The notes under the pieces: model-generated
What the model was told of the DNA's origin: nothing
The model's input: only the letters and a program-made list of their open reading frames with translations
Databases searched by the model: none
Assembly: GCA_035547695.1 (NCBI GenBank)
Contig: DASZUK010000039.1
Span: 124,001-188,000 of the forward strand
Length of the DNA stretch: 64,000 bases
Source: DASZUK01 sp035547695
GTDB lineage: Bacteria > Actinomycetota > Acidimicrobiia > Acidimicrobiales > RAAP-2
Direction: 5' to 3'
Part shown: positions 32,563-42,240 of the stretch, in pieces
How positions within the stretch are numbered: the first letter of the stretch is position 1
Layout of the letters: each line of letters opens with the position of its first letter
Program-made: the position numbers and the translations under genes

Positions 32563-33462
32563 CTATGGAGAGCCACGGTTTGCCTGGCGACGAAGCAGCC
32601 TGGTGATCAGGTGGATCGTGGAGAGGTTCACGTAGAACATCCATGAGAGCCACGTCGGGCTTTCGTAGTCTGCCTTCTGCCTGTCATTGAAATGGCGGAT
32701 CGAGAAGTTATTTGCCAGATTGAAGAGGTCACTTTCGTCACCTTGGAGCATGTGCTCCTTTACCTGAGGTCGGAGCCGTTCGAGCACGTCGAAGAGACTC
32801 CGAACCGCCTCCCGCATCGAGTCGTCCGTCCTGGCCCGGCTCCGCCAGGCTGAGACTGCTGCCTGAACCCTCTGCTCGATCTCATCATCAGTGCGCAGAT
32901 CGGCGCTCAAGAGGTTCCCAAATCCGGCGGGCGTTCGGTGCTCGATCTGCCCCGTCTCGATCAGGACGTAGCCGTCCGAGTAGTTCCCGAGAATGATGTT
33001 GATCCGGTCACGGAGAAATTCTTGAGCGGGGGCCGGATCGAATTCCTGGTAGTGCCAACCGCACTCACCGTAGGAGTGGAAGCTCCCGGCATCCTTGATG
33101 CCCGCCGATACCTGATCGTGCAGGAACTCGATGATGTCGAAGATGCGATCCTCTGCCATCTGACGTTCTTCGGCAGTGATCCGGCTGTCACCCACCTCGG
33201 GATCGCGGCTGAAGGGGTCGTTGGGGATCGGCCAAGCATTGCGGTAGCCAAGGACGGCTTCGATGTGGTTCGCGAGTTCTAGCCCCGAGGCGCCCGAAAC
33301 GAATCCGGCGTCGACGCAGTCGTAGCCATATTGCTCTTGGAAGTAGTCGCGAACGCGGAGCTCGGACCCGAGGAGAGCTACCGCCCGGTGGAGGTCACCA
33401 AGGTCTGGTGCCCCGCGAGGACCTCGTCCCTGTCGACTTGACCAATACGCGCGCTCTGCCAT
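32563..33462 (-). CDS. uncharacterised low-GC protein, abortive-infection-like
   Basis: 299 residues from ATG 33462 (MAERAYWSSRQGRG). Helical C-terminal third: VRSLFDVLERLRPQVKEHML, SDLFNLANNFSIRHFNDRQK and WLSWMFYVNLSTIHLITRLL. That ending recalls HEPN/Abi-type effector proteins that are common in defence islands. Codon use is far less GC-biased than in flanking core genes, which points to transfer. No motif (RxxxxH) that would prove HEPN nuclease activity was found. Function unknown; island context suggests defence. Confidence 0.6.
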   Translation of the reverse strand: MAERAYWSSRQGRGPRGAPDLGDLHRAVALLGSELRVRDYFQEQYGYDCVDAGFVSGASGLELANHIEAVLGYRNAWPIPNDPFSRDPEVGDSRITAEERQMAEDRIFDIIEFLHDQVSAGIKDAGSFHSYGECGWHYQEFDPAPAQEFLRDRINIILGNYSDGYVLIETGQIEHRTPAGFGNLLSADLRTDDEIEQRVQAAVSAWRSRARTDDSMREAVRSLFDVLERLRPQVKEHMLQGDESDLFNLANNFSIRHFNDRQKADYESPTWLSWMFYVNLSTIHLITRLLRRQANRGSP

Positions 33463-33552
33463 GGGTCGATCGTACGGGGTCGCCCAACGATCATCGGACG
33501 GTCGATCTACCTGTCTAGATCGCGCTACCTGTCTAGATCGCGCCACCGGTGC

Positions 33553-33664
33553 CCACCCCTCAGGGGGACACCGGTTGGCTTCATGGAAAATCGTGGCGGT
33601 GGTGCCTCCAAAAGCCAACCGCCGCCGATCCCCGGACAGCCGATTCACCTGGGAAAACGCAAGC
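33553..33664 (+). repeat. ssrA-type att-like repeat, copy B (hybrid)
   Basis: The left part (33553-33602) matches copy C at the ssrA 3' end (CCACCC.TCAGGGGGACACC, GGTTGGCT, TCATGG.AAAT.GTGG.GGTGG) at roughly 85-90 % identity. The right part (33594-33664) matches copy A, with 23 identical bases (33598-33620). A joint of two arms around a shared GTGG-GGTGG core is what site-specific recombination would leave. Confidence 0.6.
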
Positions 33665-33843
33665 TGGCTGCATCCCCTACTGCGACGGGGTGGTCGGAGC
33701 GGTAGGCCGCTACCGGGGGAGAGCAACTGCTCACGGCCCGAGGGGACCGCGCAGCCCACATCGCCGCTTGGACCGAGAGGTGGGTGCAGGGGAGGAAAGG
33801 TCTAGGGTTTTCTAATTAGCAGTGTCCCAGGCTTAGAAATCGT

Positions 33844-33849
33844 TAGACT
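33844..33849 (+). promoter_or_regulatory. -10 box upstream of the ATPase-Wadjet operon
   Basis: TAGACT ends eight bases before ATG 33857, giving a near-leaderless start. The -35 region is weak. It is the only AT-rich promoter-like patch before the six coupled genes. Confidence 0.35.
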
Positions 33850-33856
33850 GCTGGTC

Positions 33857-35047
33857 ATGCAGCGGCGAGAGAATCCTTATACGCCAGGAGCGGGCCGCAA
33901 GCCGCCCTGTCTGGCCGGCCGAGATCAGGACCTCGAGGAGTTCAGCTCGCTGATCGAGATCCTCTCCTCGGGCGGTGCCGATCGCAGCCGGATCTTCTAC
34001 GGCCTGCGAGGGGTAGGGAAGACCGTGCTGCTCATGGAGCTGGACCTTCTCGCCTCCGAGGCGGGATGGGCGACGACCGACGTGCAGGAAGTCGGTTCCC
34101 AGCCCGACTTCAGGTCCACCTTCGCCCAGATGGCCGCCCGACTGCTCCGGGAGATGAGCCGCCGGCACCGCATCCGCGACCGGGTTGAGCGGGCGCTCGG
34201 GGTGGTCAAGGCCTTCAGCGTGGTCGCTCCGGGAGGCGTGCAGCTCAAGCTCGACGTCGACGCCGTCGCCGGTGTGGCCGACTCGGGGGACCCTGAGCAG
34301 GACCTCGTCGACCTGTTGCGCGAGATCGGCCAGACGGCGGCGAGCGTGCAGAGCGGCGCGCTGTTCCTGATCGACGAGATGCACAACCTCGACGCCGCTT
34401 CGCTGGCGGCAGTGTGCATGGCCTTCCAGGCAGTCAGTCGTGACGCCCTGCCGGTGGCGCTGGCCGCCGCGGGCCTCCCGGATCTACAGGTGCGTTTGAT
34501 GCGGGCAAAGCCCTATGCCGACCGACTGTTCGAGTACCGGGAGTTGGGTCGACTGCGGGATCCCGAAGCGCGGGTGGCATTGGTGAAGCCCGCCACCCTG
34601 CTCGGAGTGGAGTTCACCGCCGACGCCGCCGACGACGTGGTGCGCTTGGCCGCCGGCTACCCGTACTTCTTGCAGGAATACGGGCGGGAGCTGTGGAACG
34701 CAGCGGAGTCATCGCCGGTCACGATGGCCGACGTCGGGGAGGTGCGCGACCTGGTCCAAGAGCAACTGGCCCGGACCTTCTACGGCACCCGATTCGAGAT
34801 GGCCAGCGACGCCGAGCAGCGGTACCTGGCTGCAATGGCCTCGCTGGGCGACCCGCCCTACGCTACGGCCGAGGTGGCCCGGGCCTGGGGAGCAGAAAAC
34901 CAGCGCCAGACCTCCCCGCATCGCGACAGCCTCATCCAAAAGGGCCTCATCTGGTCGCCCCGGCGTGGTCAAATCGACTTCACCGTCCCGCTTTTCGCCG
35001 AATTCCTTCTCAAGCACCACCCGATTGGCGGTTTCCATGACGGATGA
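33857..35047 (+). CDS. AAA family ATPase (Orc1/Cdc6-like) heading the Wadjet operon
   Basis: 396 residues. Walker A GLRGVGKTVLLMELD (about 49-63), Walker B ALFLIDEMHNLD (about 172-183), sensor 1 ALAAAGLPDL, then lid and C-terminal winged helix (RYLAAMASLGDPPYATAEVARAWG, HRDSLIQKGLIWSPRRGQIDFTVP). The same plan occurs in the many ATP-binding proteins of mobile islands. Its stop overlaps the start of a 76-codon ORF that overlaps jetA, so it is probably cotranscribed with the defence cassette. Role not known. Confidence 0.8.
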   Translation: MQRRENPYTPGAGRKPPCLAGRDQDLEEFSSLIEILSSGGADRSRIFYGLRGVGKTVLLMELDLLASEAGWATTDVQEVGSQPDFRSTFAQMAARLLREMSRRHRIRDRVERALGVVKAFSVVAPGGVQLKLDVDAVAGVADSGDPEQDLVDLLREIGQTAASVQSGALFLIDEMHNLDAASLAAVCMAFQAVSRDALPVALAAAGLPDLQVRLMRAKPYADRLFEYRELGRLRDPEARVALVKPATLLGVEFTADAADDVVRLAAGYPYFLQEYGRELWNAAESSPVTMADVGEVRDLVQEQLARTFYGTRFEMASDAEQRYLAAMASLGDPPYATAEVARAWGAENQRQTSPHRDSLIQKGLIWSPRRGQIDFTVPLFAEFLLKHHPIGGFHDG

Positions 35048-35274
35048 CCGCCGGAGGCCACGGCTGGCACGTCGTCGACGCCCTGGCGGCGTCGGCCAGC
35101 GCAACTCCAATGCCGACCCCGGGTCCCTCTGATCGCCATCGTCTGGCGACGCCCCCTCCGGCCGGGTGGCCGGCCGCAGCAACGGGTCCTTCCCACTTTG
35201 GGGACGCACCTCTCGATCCCCCGGGGCGGACTGGGGACAAAGAAGCCGTGGTGATGGTGGGGGCACGCCAATGA
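35044..35274 (+). CDS. 76-codon ORF bridging the ATPase and jetA
   Basis: MTAGGHGWHVVDALAASASA ... KEAVVMVGARQ. It overlaps the ATPase stop (ATGA 35044-35047) and the jetA start (ATGA 35271-35274). Two exact four-base overlaps in a row favour a translated gene or a coupling ORF. The sequence is Pro/Ala-rich and matches no family I know. Confidence 0.45.
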   Translation: MTAGGHGWHVVDALAASASATPMPTPGPSDRHRLATPPPAGWPAAATGPSHFGDAPLDPPGRTGDKEAVVMVGARQ

Positions 35275-36878
35275 CACAACCGTCCGGTACAACAGTGTCC
35301 GTGGACCATCCGCCCGATCCCACTGCCGTCAGGGGCCAGCCGGCCCCCGCGAGCTCGGTCCCGGACGGGTCCGCCGGCGACCCCACCTTGCGGGTGTTCG
35401 CCTACGCCGTGGCCGACAAGGCGTGGCTGTACGTCTCGGTGGTGGACGCCCTCATGGCCGCCAAGGAGCGGTTCACCCTCCAGCTTCGGCCGGCCGAGGT
35501 GGCTAGGGTCGTGCCGGAAGCCGGCGAGCACGAGGTGGCCGGTGCCCTCGAGGCCTTGGAGCGGTGGGGCAACGTCCAGCGGTTCTACGACACCGCCGCC
35601 CCCGAGACCCTTGACCAGTTCTACGCCAAGCGGTTTCTCTACCAGCTCACCGAGGCCGGGGTCGCCGCCCACCAGGGCGTCCGGGCCGTCCGCCGCGCCG
35701 GCCTGGACGGCGGGCGGCTCTCCGCCGTCCTCCTCCCCGGCATCATCGAGCGGCTGGCCGCCGTCCAGGCGGAGGCGACCGGGAGCGCGCCGGACGGGGC
35801 CCGGCTGTACCGCTCGCTCGTCGATCTCTTCGGCACCTTCACCGAGCTGGCCGACAACGCCGCCCGGTACATGAACGACCTGGCGGTCGAGACCACGGCC
35901 ATCACGGCCGACGACGACGCCTTCGTCGCCTATAAGCGGGCCGTCTTCACCTACCTGGACGAGTTCGTCGCCCGGCTGGCCGACGCCACCCCCCGGATCG
36001 CCGCCGCCATCACGGAGCTGGACCCGGCCGTCCCCGACCTGATCGCCATCGCCGCCGCCGCCGACGCCGCCCCGGTGCGGGACGGGGAGGACGACGGGGT
36101 CCAGCGGACCTTCACCGCCCGCTGGTCGGGCGTCCGGGCCTGGTTCGTGGCCGGCCAGGGGGAGGAGCCCATCGTCGACTCCCTCCGGTCCGCCATGATC
36201 GGGGCCCTCAACCGCATCCTCGTGGCCATCGGCCGGCTGCACGAGCGGCACCTCCGGCGGGTCACCCGGGAGGCCGACTTCACCCAGCTGGCCCGCTGGT
36301 TCGCCGTCGCCGCCCCCGGCCGGGCGGACCTGCTCTGGGACGAGGCCTTCGGCCTGTACCCGGCCCGCCACTTCGCCGAGCTGGCCGGCGACGAGGAGCA
36401 GGAACGGGGTCGCAGCTTCTGGGACGCCGAGCCGGCCGAGGTGGCCCCACGCCTGCGGGCCGCCGGGACCCGTACCGGCGGCGGCCGGGTCGGCCGGGCC
36501 GCCGACTACTCGGCCGCCAAGGCCGCCGGCCTGGCCCGGTTGCGGGCCCAGCACCGCCAGGCCCGGCTGGCCACCGAGCGGCTGGCCGCCCGCACCCCCG
36601 CCCGCCTGTCCGACCTCGGTCTCCTCGATCCCGACGAGTTCGCCCAGTTCCTCGCCCTCATCGACGCCGCCCTGTCGGTCCGGCCAGGGGCCGACGGTTC
36701 CCGGACGGCCGCCACCCCCCTGGTCACCGTCACCGTGCGGCCCATCCGCGGGCCGGAGGTGCCGCCGGCCACCGTGGTCACCCCGGCCGGACGCCTGCGC
36801 TGCACCGACCAGGTCCTCGAGGTGGCCGTAGCCGGTGCGGGCCGGGAGGCAGTGGCCCGGGAAGGCTGGGCCGGATGA
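35271..36878 (+). CDS. jetA: Wadjet-type JetA (TIGR02677/DUF2397 family)
   Basis: 535 residues. Matches the TIGR02677/DUF2397 family, the kleisin-like member of the four-gene cassette TIGR02677-02680 now recognised as one form of Wadjet. Conserved blocks: LRVFAYAVADKAWLYVSVVDALM near the start, GNVQRFYDTAAPETLDQFYAKRFLYQLTEAG (about 98-128, shortened), and C-terminal ADFTQLARWFAVAA and DLLWDEAFGLYPARHF. It would link SMC heads and the JetB winged-helix dimer. ATG 35271 is chosen over the longer frame because the conserved part begins at about residue 40. Confidence 0.9.
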   Translation: MTQPSGTTVSVDHPPDPTAVRGQPAPASSVPDGSAGDPTLRVFAYAVADKAWLYVSVVDALMAAKERFTLQLRPAEVARVVPEAGEHEVAGALEALERWGNVQRFYDTAAPETLDQFYAKRFLYQLTEAGVAAHQGVRAVRRAGLDGGRLSAVLLPGIIERLAAVQAEATGSAPDGARLYRSLVDLFGTFTELADNAARYMNDLAVETTAITADDDAFVAYKRAVFTYLDEFVARLADATPRIAAAITELDPAVPDLIAIAAAADAAPVRDGEDDGVQRTFTARWSGVRAWFVAGQGEEPIVDSLRSAMIGALNRILVAIGRLHERHLRRVTREADFTQLARWFAVAAPGRADLLWDEAFGLYPARHFAELAGDEEQERGRSFWDAEPAEVAPRLRAAGTRTGGGRVGRAADYSAAKAAGLARLRAQHRQARLATERLAARTPARLSDLGLLDPDEFAQFLALIDAALSVRPGADGSRTAATPLVTVTVRPIRGPEVPPATVVTPAGRLRCTDQVLEVAVAGAGREAVAREGWAG

Positions 36879-38113
36879 GCATCACCGCCGACGAGCTGCA
36901 GCAGGCCGTCCGGGGCCTGCTGGCCGAACCGATCGTCGGCCGCGACAGCCCGACCCTGGCCCTGGTCCGCCGCCACCGGGGCGAGATCGGCCGCTGGTTC
37001 GCCGACGAGCTCGGCTACCGGCTGGACGCCACCCGGCCCGGGGTGGCCCGCCTGGCCAAGCTGCCCGGGCCGGGCCACGAGCCCCGGGGTATGCGGACCC
37101 GGAGCGGCCGGCACTTCGACGGCTGCCGCTACGCCCTCACCTGCCTGGTCCTGGCCTCCGCCGAGAACGCCGGCGACCGCACGACCCTGGCCCGGCTGTT
37201 CGAGGAGGTGGCCGTCCGGGCCTCGGTGATCGACGGCCTCGACTGGGACGGTGAGGCCGGGGCCGACCGCCGGGTGTTCATCCAGGCCGTCCAGGCGGCC
37301 AGCGACCTCGGCGTCCTGGAGAAGGCCGACGGCGACGAGGAGCGGTTCGCCCGCGGCGAGGCCGGCGGCGACGCCCTGTACCGGATCGACCGGGAGCGGC
37401 TGTCCCTCCTACCGACCGCCCCCCAGCCACCCACCCTGGTGGCTGGCCCCGACGAGCTGGCCACTGAGCCGTACCCCGACACCGAGGACGGCCGCAACCG
37501 CCGCCGCCGGCACCGGGTCACCCGGGCCCTGGTGGAGCAGCCGGTCGTCTACCACGACGACCTGACCCCCGACGAGCTCGACTACCTCCGCTCCCAGCGG
37601 TCCCGCCTGGAGCGGCTCCTGGCTGACCGGGTGGGCCTCACCCTTGAGGTCCGGGCCGAGGGCTGGGTGGCCGTCGACGAGGGCGGGGAGCTCCGGGACC
37701 TGCGGTGGCCGGACTACGGGGCGCCCGAGACCACCGCCCTGCGGCTCTGCGACCAGCTGCGAGCCCGGGCACAGGGGGGGGATCCCGCCGTCTGGCCGGC
37801 CGACCAGGTGGTCGCCTTCGTCCGCGGCTTGGCCGACGAGTACGCCGGCTACTGGCGGGGAGGCGCCGACGCCGCCGCCGGAGCCGAGGCCCTGGCCCAG
37901 CAGGCGGCGGCCATCCTGGTCGCCGGCCGGCTGGGCCGGTGGACCCCCGAGGGCCTGGAGGCCCGGCCCGGGGCCGGCCGCTACGCCGCCGCCGACGCCG
38001 TCCGGCCGGAGCCGACCGCCGCCCTGCCGTTGGCCCTGTCCGCCGGGCCCGCCGTTCCGTCGGCGACTGCGGCGCACCCGTCCCCGCACGCCCAGCCGGA
38101 GGAGGCGCCCTGA
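36875..38113 (+). CDS. jetB: Wadjet-type JetB (TIGR02678/DUF2398 family)
   Basis: 412 residues starting in an ATGA overlap. Winged-helix protein of the TIGR02678/DUF2398 family: ALVRRHRGEIGRWFADELGYRL, FDGCRYALTCLVLASAE, VFIQAVQAASDLGVLEKADGDEE, and a repeat of basic helices (NRRRRHRVTRALVEQPVVYHDDLTPDELDYLRSQR, in part). Corresponds to the MukE-like subunit that binds JetA. Low-complexity Pro/Ala tail. Confidence 0.9.
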   Translation: MSITADELQQAVRGLLAEPIVGRDSPTLALVRRHRGEIGRWFADELGYRLDATRPGVARLAKLPGPGHEPRGMRTRSGRHFDGCRYALTCLVLASAENAGDRTTLARLFEEVAVRASVIDGLDWDGEAGADRRVFIQAVQAASDLGVLEKADGDEERFARGEAGGDALYRIDRERLSLLPTAPQPPTLVAGPDELATEPYPDTEDGRNRRRRHRVTRALVEQPVVYHDDLTPDELDYLRSQRSRLERLLADRVGLTLEVRAEGWVAVDEGGELRDLRWPDYGAPETTALRLCDQLRARAQGGDPAVWPADQVVAFVRGLADEYAGYWRGGADAAAGAEALAQQAAAILVAGRLGRWTPEGLEARPGAGRYAAADAVRPEPTAALPLALSAGPAVPSATAAHPSPHAQPEEAP

Positions 38114-41100
38114 TGGCCGTGATCGAGCACCTGTCGGCCGCCCCCCATCTGCCCCGGCCCCGGCCGGGCCGGATGCGGCCGCTGCGGGCCGGCATCCGGA
38201 ACGTCTGGGAGTACGACGACCAGGAGTTCTGGTTCTCCGACGGCCGGTTGATCCTGCGCGGGCAGAATACTGCCGGGAAGTCCAAGGCCCTGGAGCTGCT
38301 GCTGCCGTTCGTCCTGGACGGCGACGTCCGGTCGGAGCGTCTTGACCCCTTCGGGTCCAAGGCCAAGACGATGTACTGGAACCTGATCGAGTTCAGCGAC
38401 CGGCCCACCGCCATCGGGTACTGCTGGGTCGAGTTCGGCCGGGTGGACGGGGACGGCGTGGAGCAGTTCACCACCTGCGTCGTCGGCCTCCGGGGCGTCC
38501 GGTCCGCCGGCAAGCGGGTGGACACCTGGTTCGCCGTCACCCCCGCCCGGGTCGGCGTCGACCTGGAGCTGGCCCCCGGCGGCGTCCCGCTGACCCGGGA
38601 GCAGTTCCGGGCCGCCCTCCCGGAGCGGAGCGTCCCCTCCGACGCCGCCCGGGACCACCGGGCGGCCGTGGACCACGCCCTGTTCGGCCTCGGGCCCGAC
38701 CGCTACGACGCCCTCCTCCATCTCCTGCTCCAGCTCCGCCGGCCCAAGCTGTCCGAGAAGCTGGACATGATCCGGTTGGGCGAGTACCTGTCCGACGCCC
38801 TCCCGCCGCTGGAGCGGCACCGGATGGAGTCCCTGGCTTCCGCCTTCGCCCGCCTCGACGAGGACACCGACGAGATCGAGCGGCTGGAGGCCTCTGCCGC
38901 CCGGCTCCACACCTTCCTGGACGACTACCGGGTCCACGCCGCCGTGCAGACCCGCCTGCGGGCCGACGCCGTCCGCTCCGCCAACACCAACTTCGACAAG
39001 GTCACCGAGGACGAGCGGCTCCAGCGGGCCGAGCACGCCGCGGCCACCGACGCCCTCGAGACCATCGAGACCGGCCGGGCCCAGCTGGCGGCCACCATCG
39101 AGCGGACCAACGGCCAGCTGCAGGGCCTCGACCTGTCCAAGGTCCACGCCCTTCGACAGGTCGAGGAGCGGGCCGACGAGGCGGAGGGCCACGCCACCCT
39201 GCTGTCCGACCGTGCGCTCAGGGATCGGGAGGCGGCCGACCTGGCCAACGGGCGCGCCGTCACGGCGGCCGGGACGGCGGATGCGCGGGAGGCGACCCGG
39301 GCCCGGCAGGCCGAAGCCACCGAGGTCGCCGCCGACCGGGCCGAGTTGGGCGAGCCCCACCGTCTCCACGACGACCAGCTGGTGGCCGAGCCGGACCGGG
39401 CCCGGGTGGCCCTGGCCGGAGCGGCCGATCGCCGGCAGGACCGGCTGCGGGCGGTGCGGGCGGCTTCGGAGGCGGCCAACGTCGCCCTGGCCCGCATCCG
39501 GGAGGGCGAGCGGGCCGACGCCGAGGCCGACGCCGCCCTGGTGGCCGCCGAGGAGCAGCAGGCCGCCGCCGAGGCGGCCCGGGAGGTGGCGGCCGGCGAC
39601 CTGGCCGACGCCGTGGACCGCTGGGCCGGCGAATGGGGGGTGGACCCGTCCGTGCGACCAGGCGGGGACGGTCTGGCCGAGTGGGTGGTGGATCAGGTCC
39701 TGGCCGGCGCCCGGCCGGCGGTGCCGCCGCTGCTGGCACCGGCCCGGGCGGTGACCAGCGAGCGGCAGCTGGGGGTGGCGACGGACCGCCGGCGGGCGGA
39801 CGAGCGCCGGGGCGAGCTCGAGGCCGAGCGCCGGCGGGCGGAGGCGGACGTAGACGCCCCGCCGCCGCTCCGACCCGGGCGCCCCGCCGACCGCCCGGCC
39901 GGCCACGCCCCACTCTGGGCCTGCGTGGACTTCGCCACCGGCCTGGGCGAGGCCGAGCGGGCTGGCCTAGAAGCGGCGCTGGAGGCCTCCGGGCTCCTCG
40001 ACGCCCTCGTCGGGCCTGGCGGCGACCTGTTGGACCCCTCCACGCTGGACACCTGGATCGCCTCCGGGGAGGACGGGGGCGGGACCGGGGTGGCCGGGTT
40101 GGTGCCGGCGGCGGGGACCCCGGTGGGGGAGGCGGCAGTGCGCCGAGCCCTGGCCGCTGTCGGGCGGAGTGGTGCCCAGGTGTCTTCGGACGGGCATTGG
40201 TCGGTCGGCCCCCTGCGCGGCCGGTGGTCGAAGGCCTCGGCCGAGCACGTGGGGGCGGCGGCCCGGGCCGAGGCGCGCCGGCGCCGCCTGGCCGCCCTGG
40301 CCGAGGAGCTGGGCGCCGTCGACCGGCAGCTGGAGGCCCTGGCGGCGCAGGAGGAGGAGCTGGCCGCCGAGCTGCAGCGGCTGGACAGGGCCGAGGCGGC
40401 CTGGCCGCCGGCCGACGGGCTCCGGGACGCCCACCGGGACGTCGGGAGGGCGGAGGACGCCGCCGTGGCCGCCAGGGAAGCCCGGGCGGCCACGGCGGAG
40501 CGGCTGGCCGCGGCCCGGGAGGCCGGTCAGGGGGCCATCGCCGCCCTGTCGCGGGCCGAGGAGGCGGCCGGGTGCCCGGCGGCCGGGGTGGACGACGCGC
40601 TCGAGGCCCTGGCCGCCTACCGGACCAGCCTGGTCGAACTGGTGGCCGCCGCCTTCGCCGCCCTGGACGCCCGGCGGGCAGCGGACGAGGCCGAGGAGCG
40701 GGCCGGGGCCGCCGAACAGGCCGCCGCCACCTCGGGCGAACAGGCCGACGCCGCCCGGGCGGTGGCGGCGCAGGCCCGAGGCCAGGCGGACGAGCTGCGC
40801 CGCACCTCCGGGGCCGACGCCGAGGCGATCATGGCCCGCCACCGGCACCTGTCGGAGGTCCTGGACCGGGCCACGGCCGACCGGCGCCAGCTGGACCAGG
40901 ACCGGGACGGGGCCCGCGACCGGCTGCAGGCGGCCAGCACCCGGCTGGAGGCGGTCGAGGAGCGGCGGCGCCAGCGCGAGCGGGAACGGGTCGAGGCCCT
41001 GGCCGCCCTGGCCCAGCTGGTCGCCACCGAGCTGGCCGCCCTCGCCCTGGGTCCCGTCGACCCGGACCGAGACCTGACCCAGGTGACTGCCGGCCTGGCC

Positions 41101-42240
41101 TTCGCCCGGTCTGCCTTCGAGCGGCTGCGCGAGGTCAGGGTGGACCAGGCCGAGCAGGACTCGGTCAGCAACCGGTTCCACAACGGCATGACCGCCCTCC
41201 GTTCGCAGCTGGGCAGCGACTTCGACCCCTACCTCGACACCAGCGGCGGCATCGAGGTCTGCTACGCCACCCTCAACGGGGCCCTGGTGGGGATCGGGGA
41301 GCTGTCGGCGGCCCTGGACGAGCAGGTCCGGCGCCGGCGCGAGATGCTGTCGGCCGAGGAGCGGGAGCTGATCGAACGCCACCTGCTCACCGAGGTCGGC
41401 ACACACCTGGGCCGGCGGGTGGCCGAGGCCCGGACGCTGGTGCAGCGGATGAACGAGCAGCTGGCCGGGCACCCGACCCGCAGCGGGGTCAGCCTGCAGC
41501 TCTCCTGGGAGGTGGCGGCCGACGCCGGGCCCGGGGCCGAGCAGGCCGTCCGCCTCCTCCGGCACGAGGTCCACCTCCTGGACCAGCCGGAGCGGGCCCT
41601 CCTGGCCAGCTTCCTGGCGGACCGGGTCCGGACGGCTCGGGACGAAGGGGAAGGCGCCGACATGGTCGAGCGGCTGGCCACCGCCCTCGACTACCGGCGC
41701 TGGCGCCGGTTCGTCGTCCACCGCCGGTCCGGCGGGCAGGAGACCCGGCTCACCAACCGGACCCAGGGCGCCGGCTCCGGCGGGGAGCAGGCCAAGCTGG
41801 CCCACCAGCCCCTCTTCGCCGCCACCGCCGCCTACTACGCCTCGGCCCGGCCTGAGGCCCCCCACCTGCTGATGCTGGACGAGGCCTTCGCCGGCATCGA
41901 CGACAGCCAGCGGGGGGACTGCCTGGGGATGCTGGTCGACCTGGACCTCGACGTGGTGCTCACCAACTACGCCGAGTGGGGCTGCTACCCCGAGGTGCCC
42001 GCCGTGGCCATCTACCACCTCGAGCGCCTACCTGGTCAGCCCGGGGTGACCGCCCTGCGCTTCGTCTGGGACGGGCAGGTGCGGCGGGAGGACGACCCTT
42101 GGCTGGACCGGCGCACCGAGGGCCCGACCGGTTGGGCGGCGCCGGAGGGCGGGGGAGGGCTCGGGGACGAGCGTCGGTCCGGGGACGGGCGCGGCCTCGA
42201 CGGCGGGGTGGTGCCGGACGGTAGTGGCCGGGCCGGCTGA
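38113..42240 (+). CDS. jetC: Wadjet-type JetC, SMC-like ATPase (TIGR02680 family)
   Basis: 1375 residues in a TGATG overlap. N-terminal ATPase half has Walker A GQNTAGKS (residues 50-57; Asn/Thr replace the usual Gly positions, as in this family). Long Glu/Ala/Arg-rich coiled coils (about 240-500 and 700-1020) enclose a hinge-like globular region (about 510-690). The C-terminal half carries the signature SGGEQAKLA (about 1222) and Walker B HLLMLDEAFAGIDD (D1256, E1257). It should form the loop-extruding motor that recognises small circular DNA. Complete and intact in this window. Confidence 0.93.
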   Translation: MAVIEHLSAAPHLPRPRPGRMRPLRAGIRNVWEYDDQEFWFSDGRLILRGQNTAGKSKALELLLPFVLDGDVRSERLDPFGSKAKTMYWNLIEFSDRPTAIGYCWVEFGRVDGDGVEQFTTCVVGLRGVRSAGKRVDTWFAVTPARVGVDLELAPGGVPLTREQFRAALPERSVPSDAARDHRAAVDHALFGLGPDRYDALLHLLLQLRRPKLSEKLDMIRLGEYLSDALPPLERHRMESLASAFARLDEDTDEIERLEASAARLHTFLDDYRVHAAVQTRLRADAVRSANTNFDKVTEDERLQRAEHAAATDALETIETGRAQLAATIERTNGQLQGLDLSKVHALRQVEERADEAEGHATLLSDRALRDREAADLANGRAVTAAGTADAREATRARQAEATEVAADRAELGEPHRLHDDQLVAEPDRARVALAGAADRRQDRLRAVRAASEAANVALARIREGERADAEADAALVAAEEQQAAAEAAREVAAGDLADAVDRWAGEWGVDPSVRPGGDGLAEWVVDQVLAGARPAVPPLLAPARAVTSERQLGVATDRRRADERRGELEAERRRAEADVDAPPPLRPGRPADRPAGHAPLWACVDFATGLGEAERAGLEAALEASGLLDALVGPGGDLLDPSTLDTWIASGEDGGGTGVAGLVPAAGTPVGEAAVRRALAAVGRSGAQVSSDGHWSVGPLRGRWSKASAEHVGAAARAEARRRRLAALAEELGAVDRQLEALAAQEEELAAELQRLDRAEAAWPPADGLRDAHRDVGRAEDAAVAAREARAATAERLAAAREAGQGAIAALSRAEEAAGCPAAGVDDALEALAAYRTSLVELVAAAFAALDARRAADEAEERAGAAEQAAATSGEQADAARAVAAQARGQADELRRTSGADAEAIMARHRHLSEVLDRATADRRQLDQDRDGARDRLQAASTRLEAVEERRRQRERERVEALAALAQLVATELAALALGPVDPDRDLTQVTAGLAFARSAFERLREVRVDQAEQDSVSNRFHNGMTALRSQLGSDFDPYLDTSGGIEVCYATLNGALVGIGELSAALDEQVRRRREMLSAEERELIERHLLTEVGTHLGRRVAEARTLVQRMNEQLAGHPTRSGVSLQLSWEVAADAGPGAEQAVRLLRHEVHLLDQPERALLASFLADRVRTARDEGEGADMVERLATALDYRRWRRFVVHRRSGGQETRLTNRTQGAGSGGEQAKLAHQPLFAATAAYYASARPEAPHLLMLDEAFAGIDDSQRGDCLGMLVDLDLDVVLTNYAEWGCYPEVPAVAIYHLERLPGQPGVTALRFVWDGQVRREDDPWLDRRTEGPTGWAAPEGGGGLGDERRSGDGRGLDGGVVPDGSGRAG

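Larger units (their letters stand above)
33463..33856. other. intergenic region with tandem repeat and att-like repeat B
   Basis: 394 bases without a gene. It holds an 18-base perfect tandem repeat, CTACCTGTCTAGATCGCG, twice at 33507-33542, copy B of the ssrA-type repeat (33553-33664), and an AT-rich promoter zone (33805-33850) before the ATPase gene. Confidence 0.65.
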
